From NCBI RefSeq assembly GCF_014199195.1, contig NZ_JACIJE010000008.1, forward strand, positions 184,857 to 248,856: 64,000 nucleotides of DNA, read 5' to 3'. The notes below the pieces were generated by a model. The model was not told where the DNA came from and did no database searches. It saw nothing but the letters and a program-made list of their open reading frames with translations. Both the position numbers and the translations under genes were made by a program. The DNA is from Neoroseomonas alkaliterrae (lineage in GTDB: Bacteria; Pseudomonadota; Alphaproteobacteria; Acetobacterales; Acetobacteraceae). The stretch's first letter is position 1; each line of letters begins with the position of its first letter. Below, in pieces: positions 57,281 to 64,000 of this stretch.

Positions 57281-58514
57281 TCTCGTCGTCTCCGCAGTAC
57301 CGGTGGCTGAGCTGTTGCCCTACGCCGAGAACGCGCGCACGCATTCGCCGTCGCAGGTGGCGCAGATCGCCGCCTCCATCGCCGAGTTCGGCTTCGTGAA
57401 CCCGGTCCTGGTCGACGCTGAGGGCGTGCTGATCGCGGGCCACGGCCGCGTCATGGCGGCGAAGCAGCTGGGCCTCACCTCGGTGCCGGTGCTGCGGCTC
57501 GGCCATCTCTCTCCCGCGCAGGCCCGGGCGCTCCGCCTCGCGGACAACCAGATCGCGCTGAACTCCGGCTGGGACGAGGCGCTGCTCGCTGCCGAGATCG
57601 CGCGTATCCGCGACGAGGCGGTGGTGGACCTCGACGTCCTCGGCTTCTCGGGCATGGAGCTCGACCGTCTGCTGGCCGCGGCCGATGCCGGCCTCGAGGA
57701 CGACGCCGACGACGCGCCCGAGCCGCCGGCCGTTCCCGTCACCCGCGCCGGTGATCTGTGGCGCTGTGGGGACCACCGCCTCCTCTGCGGCGACGCCACG
57801 AAGCTGGCCGACGTGCAGCGCGCCCTCGGCGCCGACCGCCTCGCCGACATGGCCTTCACGGATCCGCCCTACAACGTCGCCTACCAGGGCGGCACCTCGG
57901 CCAAGATGACCATCGCCAACGACGCGCTGGGCCAGGGCTTCCTCGACTTCCTCCGGCCTGCGCTGGCGAACCTGCTCTCGGTGACGAAGGGCGCCTGCTA
58001 CGTCTGCATGTCCTCGTCCGAGTGGCCGACGCTGCATCGCGCCTGGCAGGAGGCGGGCGGGAAGTGGTCCAGCACCATCATCTGGGCGAAGAACACCTTC
58101 GCCCTCGGCCGCGCCGACTACCACCAGCAGTTCGAGGCAATGCTCTACGGCTGGAAGGCCGGCGCGCAGCACTACTGGTGCGGCGCGCGCGACCAGGGAA
58201 ATGTCTGGCACTTCGACAAGCCGGCGAGGAACGAGCTCCACCCCACCATGAAGCCGGTGGCGCTGGTCGAGCGCGCGATCCGCAACAGCAGCAAGCAGCG
58301 CGACACGGTGCTGGATCCGTTCGGCGGCTCCGGCACGACGATGATCGCGGCGGAGCGGACTGGGCGGCGCGCCGTGCTGCTCGAGCTCGACCCGGCCTAT
58401 GCCGACGTCATCGTGCGGCGCTGGCAGGAGGCGACCGGCGAGGCGGCAGTGCTGGAGGGCGAGGACCGCACCTTTGCCGACGTCGCCGCGGCACGCGGCC
58501 GGCAATCCAGGTGA
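57270..58514 (+). CDS. ParB-domain DNA methyltransferase (second of two)
   Basis: A 414-residue fusion with the same layout as its upstream neighbour. ParB-like segments are NARTHSPSQVAQIAASIAEFG, NPVLVDAEGVLIAGHGRVMAA and LRLADNQIALNSGWDEALL. Motif IV is AFTDPPYNVAYQGG (about 207) and motif I is LDPFGGSGTTMIAAERTGRR (about 349). The DPPY form differs from the SPPY of the first enzyme, so target or base may differ. The GTG at 57270 follows GGAGGT by 8 nt and was chosen over the earlier in-frame start at 57225; it overlaps the first gene by 11 bp. Confidence 0.9.
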   Translation: MQPDLVVSAVPVAELLPYAENARTHSPSQVAQIAASIAEFGFVNPVLVDAEGVLIAGHGRVMAAKQLGLTSVPVLRLGHLSPAQARALRLADNQIALNSGWDEALLAAEIARIRDEAVVDLDVLGFSGMELDRLLAAADAGLEDDADDAPEPPAVPVTRAGDLWRCGDHRLLCGDATKLADVQRALGADRLADMAFTDPPYNVAYQGGTSAKMTIANDALGQGFLDFLRPALANLLSVTKGACYVCMSSSEWPTLHRAWQEAGGKWSSTIIWAKNTFALGRADYHQQFEAMLYGWKAGAQHYWCGARDQGNVWHFDKPARNELHPTMKPVALVERAIRNSSKQRDTVLDPFGGSGTTMIAAERTGRRAVLLELDPAYADVIVRRWQEATGEAAVLEGEDRTFADVAAARGRQSR

Positions 58515-58856
58515 TCACGGCGCGTCCGGGCGCGTCTCCGGCTCCTGCATCCAGGCCGGGATGTCGCGCTGGGCGTGCAGCACGCGCCAGACGTCGATGT
58601 GGTCGGGCTGCTCGCGGTAGAAAACGACGAACGGAAAGCGCCGCAGCGGCCAGGCGCGCAGCCCGTCCAAGCCGAGCTCGTAGGCGTAGCGGAGCGAGCC
58701 GACGCCGGGCTGCGTGCCGAGGCGGCGGAACGCCTGCTGCAGCGCATCGATAAATCGCAGGGCGAGGGGCTCGCCGCCCTCGGCCTGGTAGTGCGCGATC
58801 GCTTCGTCAATGTCCTGCTGCGCGAGTTCCCGCGGGACGACCGGCCGCGCGGTCAC
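58515..58856 (-). CDS. RelE/ParE-family toxin
   Basis: A 113-residue protein with the ParE layout: VVPRELAQQDIDEAIAHYQAEGGEPLALRFIDALQQAF, then LGTQPGVGSLRYAYELGLDGLRAWPLRRFPFVVFYRE and DHIDVWRVLHAQRDIPAW. ParE-type toxins usually poison DNA gyrase; RelE-type ones cut mRNA, and the lack of a clear RelE catalytic set favours ParE. Its ATG overlaps the antitoxin stop by 4 bp. The pair is transcribed opposite to the surrounding prophage genes. Confidence 0.9.
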   Translation of the reverse strand: MTARPVVPRELAQQDIDEAIAHYQAEGGEPLALRFIDALQQAFRRLGTQPGVGSLRYAYELGLDGLRAWPLRRFPFVVFYREQPDHIDVWRVLHAQRDIPAWMQEPETRPDAP

Positions 58857-59092
58857 GCCCGATCGGCGCCGCGCAGCCGTCGGCGCAGCCTGTCGAAGTA
58901 GGCGTCGTCAGCGACGCTGCCGGGACGGGAGGCCGCGCCGGCCAGGAGCAGGCCACGCAGCCGCTGGCGCTCCTGGTCCTTTCGGATCAGCTCGCGGACG
59001 TATTCGCTGCTCGTGCTGTAGCCGCCGCTCTCGACCTGCTGGTCGACGAAGGCCTTCAGCGCGTCGGGGAGGGAGACGTTCATCGTGCCCAT
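58853..59092 (-). CDS. ParD/CopG-family antitoxin
   Basis: A 79-residue ribbon-helix-helix protein: TMNVSLPDALKAFVDQQVESGGYSTSSEYVRELIRKDQERQRLR, with the DNA-binding strand at the start and a disordered toxin-binding tail ending RRRLRGADRA. It neutralises the toxin and should repress the pair's promoter. The start could be the ATG at 59092 or the one at 59083; both keep the strand. Confidence 0.88.
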   Translation of the reverse strand: MGTMNVSLPDALKAFVDQQVESGGYSTSSEYVRELIRKDQERQRLRGLLLAGAASRPGSVADDAYFDRLRRRLRGADRA

Positions 59093-59204
59093 GGCCGGGA
59101 GGATGGCCATCTTGGCAAAAATTGGCAAGCGCGGCGTCGGCCAGCCGCAGGCAGATGTGATCCGGAACGCGGAAAGAAAGCAATGATTGCAGCGCGGTAG
59201 ATGC

Positions 59205-59248
59205 TTGGCTCGGCTCCGCCGCAGCGCGAATGGTCCGTCACGCGCAGG
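59205..59248 (+). promoter_or_regulatory. Upstream repeat block, copy 1 (candidate phage promoter/operator)
   Basis: TTGGCT-N13-GCGCGAA-N2-GTCCGTCACGCGCAGG. The last G is 29 nt before the ATG at 59278. The same modules occur with the same internal spacing and the same distance to the ATG at 60552-60595. Conservation of modules rather than of intervening sequence points to protein binding. Confidence 0.6.
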
Positions 59249-59277
59249 GGATGCCCTGCACCACGACGGAGACGACC

Positions 59278-59514
59278 ATGACCGACCGCGAAGCCCGCGC
59301 CGCCCGCAACCAGCAGAAGAGCCTCGAGGCCTTCCTCCAGCAGAAGGCCCGCTTCGACGCGATGGTCGCCGAACTTCAGCAGATGAGCGCGGACCATTTC
59401 GGGGCGGATCCCGAGGACGTCCTCTGGGGCCAGGCCGCGACGCTCGAACACTGGAACAGCCGGCTGGCGAGCGTGACGGACTGCTACTTCAAGCGCGGCG
59501 AATTCGCCGAGTAG
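59278..59514 (+). CDS. Small prophage protein of unknown function
   Basis: A 78-residue protein (MTDREARAARNQQKSLEAFLQQKARFDAMVAELQQMSAD...). Charged and helical at the start, it ends VTDCYFKRGEFAE; a short coiled coil is possible. The ATG at 59278 lies 29 nt after a repeated upstream block. No family is recognised. Confidence 0.65.
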   Translation: MTDREARAARNQQKSLEAFLQQKARFDAMVAELQQMSADHFGADPEDVLWGQAATLEHWNSRLASVTDCYFKRGEFAE

Positions 59515-59585
59515 CGCGCCGCGCCCGCCGCGACGCGGCGCCGCCACCGCCCCGACAGGTCAGGCCTGCGGGGCTCGGGGTGGTA

Positions 59586-59605
59586 GCACCCGGCTGGTCG
59601 GGTGC
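59586..59605 (+). terminator. Hairpin between the small gene and the DUF3489 gene
   Basis: GCACCCG-GCTGGT-CGGGTGC forms a perfect 7-bp stem with a 6-nt loop, 20 bp upstream of the DUF3489 start. No T-tract follows, so it may attenuate or protect mRNA rather than terminate. Confidence 0.45.
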
Positions 59606-59624
59606 CCAACCGGAGACCCCGACG

Positions 59625-60419
59625 ATGAAGCTTTCCGACACCCAGCGCGTGATCCTGAGCGCCGCTGCGCAGCACGAGATGGGCCTGGCCCGCGCGCCGA
59701 AGACCCTGCCGGCCGCCGCCCGCAACGCGGTGTTCCGCAGCCTGATCAAGAACAACCTGCTCATCGAGATCAACGCCCCGCGGGAGCATGTCGGGCTCGG
59801 CTGGCGGCAGGATGAGGACGGGACCTGGATCGTGGCGCGCATCACCGACGACGGGCTGCGCGCCATCGGCATCGACCCGAACGCGGGCGACGCGCGCGAG
59901 GAGGACGAGCAGAGCGCCGAGGCCATCGCCCGCCGCAACGCCCAGCGCCGCGCCGCCGCGGAGGCCGCCGCGCCGGTGGCCGACACGGCGCCCACGGGCC
60001 GGGAGGACGCGGCGGAGGGGGATGCCCCCGCGGAGGAGACCGAGGCGGCCCAGGCCGCGCCCACGCCCGCCCCGCGGGCCAGCCTGCGCGACGCCGCCGC
60101 GGCGGTCCTGGCCGCCTGGGACGACGAGGCAAACCGCGAGGCCGACATGATCACCGCCCTCGACGGCCCGATGGCGGTCCTCCGCGCCGCCCTGACCGGC
60201 AAGCCGCCGCGCACGGCCCGCGAGCCCGCCGCGCCGCGGAAGCCGCGCGAGGGCACGAAGCAGGAGGCGGTCCTGGCGATGCTCCGCCGCGAGGAGGGCG
60301 CGACCATCGCGCAGATCTGCGAGGCGACTGGCTGGCAGCAGCACACGGTCCGCGGGTTCTTCGCCGGCCTGAAGAAGCGCCAGGGCGTCGAGGTCCAGGT
60401 GCTGGAGCGGGTCCGCTAG
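59625..60419 (+). CDS. DUF3489 domain-containing protein, apparently truncated by a C-terminal amber codon
   Basis: A 264-residue protein. The N-terminal region MKLSDTQRVILSAAAQHEMGLARAPK and a charged Ala/Glu-rich middle lead to the DUF3489 winged-helix core TKQEAVLAMLRREEGATIAQICEATGW then QQHTVRGFFAGLKKRQGVEVQ (about 212-260). The frame stops at TAG (60417-60419). It continues in frame with VGPNKEGARGSYSVYHLPA and a TGA at 60477-60479, which reads like the normal end of the family (RQVGPNK...GSYxVY). A CAG-to-TAG change fits. DUF3489 proteins commonly accompany DUF2924/recombinase prophages; they are putative DNA-binding proteins. Confidence 0.85.
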   Translation: MKLSDTQRVILSAAAQHEMGLARAPKTLPAAARNAVFRSLIKNNLLIEINAPREHVGLGWRQDEDGTWIVARITDDGLRAIGIDPNAGDAREEDEQSAEAIARRNAQRRAAAEAAAPVADTAPTGREDAAEGDAPAEETEAAQAAPTPAPRASLRDAAAAVLAAWDDEANREADMITALDGPMAVLRAALTGKPPRTAREPAAPRKPREGTKQEAVLAMLRREEGATIAQICEATGWQQHTVRGFFAGLKKRQGVEVQVLERVR

Positions 60420-60551
60420 GTCGGGCCGAACAAGGAGGGTGCCCGCGGGTCCTACTCCGTCTACCACCTGCCTGCCTGACGCGCGCCAGCCACAGCTGCC
60501 GGGATCATCGAGTGCGCCGGGGATCATCGCGATCCCCGGCGCCTTCTCAAG

Positions 60552-60595
60552 TTGGCTGCGCCGAACCATAGCGCGAAGCGTCCGTCACGCGCAGG
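60552..60595 (+). promoter_or_regulatory. Upstream repeat block, copy 2 (candidate phage promoter/operator)
   Basis: TTGGCT-N13-GCGCGAA-N2-GTCCGTCACGCGCAGG again, 29 nt before the ATG at 60625. It matches copy 1 (59205-59248) in every module and in all spacings. Confidence 0.6.
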
Positions 60596-60624
60596 CAACC
60601 CGCCTCGCAGCACGCAGACGGACG

Positions 60625-60825
60625 ATGCAGCAGATCGCCACCATCACGCACCTCAAGGGCCTCGCTGACCACGCCCGCCTGAGCCACGCGCACTGGCTGC
60701 GCAGCGTGCGGCAGGGTGGCAGCGGGAACTACGGCCCCGCCTACTGCATCGAGGGCGCCGGCATCTGGCGCCGCCGGCTTGGCGAGCTGCTGGCGCAGAT
60801 CCGCGACGCGGAGCGCGCGCGATGA
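60625..60825 (+). CDS. Small prophage protein of unknown function
   Basis: A 66-residue protein (MQQIATITHLKGLADHARLSHAHWLRSVRQGGSGNYGPAYC...), ending RRLGELLAQIRDAERAR. The ATG lies 29 nt after the second copy of the repeated block. It overlaps the following gene as ATGA. No domain is recognised. Confidence 0.65.
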   Translation: MQQIATITHLKGLADHARLSHAHWLRSVRQGGSGNYGPAYCIEGAGIWRRRLGELLAQIRDAERAR

Positions 60826-61109
60826 GCGCCCGCACGCTGCGCCGCTGGATCGTGCTCGGCCAGGACGGCCGGCACGTCACGCTGGGGCGGGCGGCGCCGC
60901 CCTCCGCTGAGGAGATCGCCGCGGCGAGCGACGCGCTGAACCGGCAGGGCCTTGCCGGCTGGATCGCCACGCTGGATGGCGACTACTGGGGTCGCGGGCG
61001 CGTGACGCTCGCGCCCGTGCAGACCATTGGCGCCGGCGCGACGCTGGACTGGGCGGCCGCAGTCGCTGCCTTCGATCAAGCCCGCCAGCGCGCGCGGCGC
61101 GCTGCCTGA
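60822..61109 (+). CDS. Small prophage protein of unknown function
   Basis: A 95-residue protein (MSARTLRRWIVLGQDGRHVTLGRAAPPSAEEI...). It contains GLAGWIATLDGDYWGRGRVTLAPVQTIG, which may form a small beta domain; similar short proteins precede terminase genes in related prophages, as far as I recall. Translation is coupled to the preceding gene. Confidence 0.65.
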   Translation: MSARTLRRWIVLGQDGRHVTLGRAAPPSAEEIAAASDALNRQGLAGWIATLDGDYWGRGRVTLAPVQTIGAGATLDWAAAVAAFDQARQRARRAA

Positions 61110-61144
61110 CCCCACACCCCGCGCGCGGCGGGAGAGATGCCGCC

Positions 61145-61669
61145 GTGCCAGAACTCACCCCTTCCACCCGCGAGGCCGCCCGCCGCATCGGCATCACCGA
61201 GACGGCGCTCCGCAAGGCCGAGCAGACGAACCGCATCGCCCGCGAGCCGGACGGCCAGTGGGACATCGACAAGACCCGACGCCGCCTGGTGGAGACTGCG
61301 GATCCCGCCCGCTCGCCGCTGGCCAATGGCGGCGGTGGCGGCGGCGCCGAGGGCACGCCCTACGCCCGACTGAAGGTCGCGCAGCTCGCGCTGAAGGTCG
61401 AGGCACAGCGGCTTGCGCTCGACGAGAACAAGCGCCGGCTGCTCGATGTCGCCGAGGCCAACGCCACGATCGACGAGATCGCGGGCGCGATGCGCGACGC
61501 GCTGCTGAACTGGCCGGCCCGCGTGTCGGGGCTGATCGCCGCGGAGCTCGGTGTCGACCCGCACCTGCTGCAGACCATCCTGCAGCAGCACATCACCGAC
61601 CTGCTCTCGGAGGCGGCCGATCGCTTCGACCCTCCAGGTCTCGGCGGAGATCGGGCAGCGGGCCCGTGA
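61145..61669 (+). CDS. Terminase small subunit (Nu1-like)
   Basis: A 174-residue DNA-packaging recognition protein. The N-terminal HTH TREAARRIGITETALRKAEQTNRI (in about 8-31) resembles Nu1/DUF1441 subunits that bind the packaging site. A Gly-rich linker (about 61-70) leads to a helical oligomerisation region (ARLKVAQLALKVEAQRLALDENKRRLLDV). The GTG start follows GGGAGAG. It is directly upstream of the large subunit. Confidence 0.85.
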   Translation: MPELTPSTREAARRIGITETALRKAEQTNRIAREPDGQWDIDKTRRRLVETADPARSPLANGGGGGGAEGTPYARLKVAQLALKVEAQRLALDENKRRLLDVAEANATIDEIAGAMRDALLNWPARVSGLIAAELGVDPHLLQTILQQHITDLLSEAADRFDPPGLGGDRAAGP

Positions 61670-61694
61670 CCATGTCCGGCGCCGGGCGGGGAGC

Positions 61695-63593
61695 ATGCTC
61701 CGCCCGCCGCCGCAGCTCAGGGTGTCGGAATGGGCGGAGCGGCACCGGATCCTCGGCAGCCGCGCCTCCTCCGAGCCGGGACCCTGGCGTACGGGCCGGA
61801 CCCCGTACCTGCGCGAGGTGATGGACGCGTTGTCGGCGGTGCATCCGGCGCGGCGGATCGTCTTCATGAAGGGGGCGCAGGTCGGCGCCACCGAGGCCGG
61901 GAACAACTGGCTCGGCTACATCCTGCACCACGTGCCGGCGCCGGTGCTGGCGGTGCAGCCGACCGTCGAGCTCGCGAAGCGCTTTTCGCGCCAGCGCATC
62001 GACCCGCTGCTGGAGGAGACGCCGGCCCTCAAGGAGAGGGTCGCACCCGCCCGTGCCAGGGACAGCGGCAACACGCTGCTGTCGAAGGAATTCCCCGGCG
62101 GCATTCTGGTGCTGACCGGGGCCAACAGCGCGGTCGGGCTGCGCTCGATGACGGCGCGGTTCCTCTTCCTCGACGAGATCGACGCCTATCCCGGCGACGT
62201 CGAGGGTGAAGGCGATCCGATCTCGCTGGCGGAGGCGCGGGCGCGCACCTTCGGCTGGCGGCGCAAGGCCTTCCTGGTCTCGACGCCGACCATCGCCGGG
62301 CGCAGCCGGATCGAGCGAGAATACGCCGCCTCAGATCAGCGGCGCTACTTCGTGCCGTGCCCGCACTGCGGCGAGATGCAGTGGCTGAAGTTCGAGCGGC
62401 TGCGCTGGGAGAAGGGTGACCCTCGCTCGGCGCGGTATCACTGCGAGGCTTGCGACGAGGGGATCGAGGAGCACCACAAGACCGCCATGCTGGCCGGCGG
62501 CGCCTGGCGGGCGACCGCCACCGCCGAGGATCCGCACACGGTCGGGTTCCACATCTCCTCCCTCTACGCGCCGGTGGGCTGGTACTCGTGGGAGCAGGTC
62601 GCCCGGGATTGGGACGCGGCGCAGGGCAAGCCCGAGGACCTCAAGACCTTCAGGAACACGGTGCTCGGCGAGACCTGGCAGGAGCGGGGCGAGGCGCCGG
62701 ATTGGGAGCGGCTGGTCGAGCGGCGGGAGGACTTCCGGATGGGCGTCGTGCCAGCCGACGCGCTGTGCCTCACCGCCGGCGTGGACGTGCAGGACGATCG
62801 CCTCGAGTGCGACATCTGGGGCTGGGCGGAGGGGTACACCTCCTGGCTCGTGGATCACGTCGTCATCGCCGGCAGCCCGCGCGAGCGGGAGCCGTGGGAT
62901 GCGCTCGCGAAACTGCTGGCCAGGGACTGGCCGCGACAGGGCGGTGGCAGCATCCGCATCGCCCGGCTCTGCGTCGACACGGGCGGGCGGGATACGGCCG
63001 CGGTCTACGGCCACCTGCGCCGGCTGCGGGATCCGCGCATCGCCCCGACCAAGGGTGTGGATGGCTGGAACCGGGCGCAGCCGGTACAGGGCCCGACGCC
63101 AGTGGACGCGATGGTCGATGGCCGGAAGCTCCGGCGCGGCCTGAAGCTCTGGACGGTGTCGGTCTCCACCTGGAAGGCCGATCTGTATCGCCGCCTCTGG
63201 CTCGGCCGCGGCGACGCGGAGGAGTTCCCGCCCGGCTGGGTGCACCTGCCGCAGGGCATCGAGGCCGAGTGGGTCAAGCAGCTCGTCGCCGAGCAGCTCC
63301 ACACGGTGAAGGACCGGCGCGGCTTCGCGCGGCAGGAATGGGCCAAGCTGCGCGAGAGGAACGAAGCGCTGGACTGCGCGGTGCTCGCCCGCGCGGCGCT
63401 CTGGCTGCTCGGGGCTGACCGCTACGGCGAGCGGTTCTGGCAGCAGCTGCGCGAGCAGGTCGCCAACGCCCCACTCCAACCGAGCGAGGTTCCCACTGCC
63501 GGGAATGTCGCTCCCCCGTCGCCGCCGCCGGCAGCGCCGGACACCCATCGCCCGCGGGGCTGGCTCGCGCCGCGCTCGGGCTGGCTGCGCTGA
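61695..63593 (+). CDS. Terminase large subunit (GpA-like)
   Basis: A 632-residue packaging ATPase-nuclease of the lambda GpA group. It has the deviant Walker A MKGAQVGATEAGNN (about 58), Walker B FLFLDEIDAYPGDVEG (about 156), a CPHCGEMQWLKFE...CEACDEG zinc-binding pair (about 222-260), and a C-terminal nuclease with AGVDVQDDRLECDIWGW and VDTGGRDTAAVY. The Pro-rich C-terminus is normal for portal docking. The ATG at 61695 follows GGGGAGC. Confidence 0.95.
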   Translation: MLRPPPQLRVSEWAERHRILGSRASSEPGPWRTGRTPYLREVMDALSAVHPARRIVFMKGAQVGATEAGNNWLGYILHHVPAPVLAVQPTVELAKRFSRQRIDPLLEETPALKERVAPARARDSGNTLLSKEFPGGILVLTGANSAVGLRSMTARFLFLDEIDAYPGDVEGEGDPISLAEARARTFGWRRKAFLVSTPTIAGRSRIEREYAASDQRRYFVPCPHCGEMQWLKFERLRWEKGDPRSARYHCEACDEGIEEHHKTAMLAGGAWRATATAEDPHTVGFHISSLYAPVGWYSWEQVARDWDAAQGKPEDLKTFRNTVLGETWQERGEAPDWERLVERREDFRMGVVPADALCLTAGVDVQDDRLECDIWGWAEGYTSWLVDHVVIAGSPREREPWDALAKLLARDWPRQGGGSIRIARLCVDTGGRDTAAVYGHLRRLRDPRIAPTKGVDGWNRAQPVQGPTPVDAMVDGRKLRRGLKLWTVSVSTWKADLYRRLWLGRGDAEEFPPGWVHLPQGIEAEWVKQLVAEQLHTVKDRRGFARQEWAKLRERNEALDCAVLARAALWLLGADRYGERFWQQLREQVANAPLQPSEVPTAGNVAPPSPPPAAPDTHRPRGWLAPRSGWLR

Positions 63594-63606
63594 AGGGAGG
63601 ACGCAC

Positions 63607-63843
63607 ATGGACCCGACCGTCCTCGCCTGGGCGCTGGCGCAGCCGACCGGCAGCCGCGCGGCCGCGCTCGCCGCCGCCTACACGCGCGGCACGACCCGCG
63701 TGACCTTCGACGGGCGGACCGTGGAGTACCGCAGCCTGGATGAGCTTGGCCGCGCGCTCGCCGTGCTGCGCGGGGCGGAGATGACGGCGGCCCGCCGCCC
63801 GTCCGTGACGCTGGCCAGCTTCTCGCGCGAGGGAACCAGGTGA
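63607..63843 (+). CDS. gpW-like head-tail joining protein
   Basis: A 78-residue protein (MDPTVLAWALAQPTGSRAAALAAAYTRGTTRVTFDGRTVEYRSLDEL...). It has the gpW/gp15-type pattern of an N-terminal helix followed by a beta-hairpin (TRVTFDGRTVEYRS) and then a helix. It lies between the large terminase and the portal, exactly where lambda W lies, and overlaps the portal start as TGATG. Confidence 0.8.
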   Translation: MDPTVLAWALAQPTGSRAAALAAAYTRGTTRVTFDGRTVEYRSLDELGRALAVLRGAEMTAARRPSVTLASFSREGTR

Positions 63844-64000
63844 TGGGTCGGCTGCGAGACGCGTGGAACGCGCTGCGGGGCTATGCGGCGGCGCAGGACC
63901 AGCGGGCCTCAGCCTGGGCGCCGTCCGGCGGCAGCGCCACGGCCGAGGTCGGTATGGCGGTCGCGACGGTCGCGCGCCGCGCCCGCGACGCCGTACGCAA
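63843..64000 (+). CDS. Phage portal protein (N-terminal part, continues past window)
   Basis: The first 52 codons are visible: MGRLRDAWNALRGYAAAQDQRASAWAPSGG... The start overlaps the joining-protein stop, and the position after TerL and gpW matches a lambda-type portal. The sequence alone is too short for certain assignment; the call rests on gene order. Confidence 0.65.
   Translation, partial: MGRLRDAWNALRGYAAAQDQRASAWAPSGGSATAEVGMAVATVARRARDAVR

Larger units (their letters stand above)
42011..64000. mobile_element. Prophage (serine-recombinase type), right end outside the window
   Basis: The order is a complete lysogeny-to-packaging layout: serine recombinase cassette, S24 repressor facing a Cro-like gene, replication/recombination genes, methyltransferases, toxin-antitoxin, terminase small and large subunits, joining protein and portal start. 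GC content is high but somewhat below the core. The left border was placed at the end of the recombinase cassette; no attachment site could be defined. Head, tail and lysis genes must lie beyond 64000. Confidence 0.88.

Overview
The window is a contiguous piece of a very GC-rich (about 70 % or more) alphaproteobacterial genome. Several features suggest Acetobacteraceae (Roseomonas-like): the rplU-rpmA-obgE-proB-proA-nadD-rsfS-rlmH housekeeping order, the gpmI-envC-ctpA-DUF610-rppH block, an HWE sensor kinase and a Bug-type solute-binding protein. The family call is inference. No rRNA or CRISPR array was found.

Positions 1-30,831 are chromosomal core. First comes a metabolic stretch: a partial esterase, gluQ, an enoyl-CoA hydratase, an NADP oxidoreductase and an HWE histidine kinase. 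It continues with a ThDP-enzyme/SDR/luciferase-like operon and a membrane-fused spermidine synthase. Then come two conserved leftward operons. One is gpmI, an EnvC-like LytM factor, ctpA, a divergent polysaccharide deacetylase and rppH (cell wall, glycolysis, RNA decay). The other runs from rplU to rlmH (ribosome biogenesis, proline and NAD synthesis), interrupted by a Bug protein and two tandem secreted hydratase-like paralogues, and followed by an NnrU protein and a bacterial voltage-gated sodium channel. Oddities here are an SDR without its catalytic residues, an apparent AUA start for rsfS, an rlmH without a start codon before its first strand, and a large palindromic repeat at the gpmI/envC junction.

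A tRNA-Ser(CGA) gene at 30,742-30,831 marks the edge of an accessory region. Positions 31,152-41,829 hold a four-gene leftward operon of lower GC. It encodes a PLD-nuclease/SNF2-type helicase fusion, a 1348-residue Eco57I-type DNA methylase, an AAA ATPase and a DUF262-DUF1524 (GmrSD-like) nuclease. It looks like an anti-phage defence system related to the helicase-methylase-ATPase type (Hma), with a type IV-like restriction factor added. The methylase carries a conspicuously AT-rich segment where a target-recognition domain would sit.

Positions 42,011 to 64,000 (running off the window) are a prophage. Leftward: an S24-family repressor, a short protein, a DUF2924 protein, a serine recombinase and an HTH-like protein. 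Rightward: a Cro-like protein, then a replication/recombination module (Sak4-like ATPase, candidate SSB, PD-(D/E)XK exonuclease, RecD-like helicase, Toprim primase, RuvC-like resolvase). These are followed by two ParB-methyltransferase fusions, a ParDE-type toxin-antitoxin pair, a DUF3489 protein with a C-terminal amber codon, and the packaging module (terminase subunits, joining protein, start of the portal). Two small prophage genes share an upstream block with identical spacing, which suggests a common phage promoter or operator.
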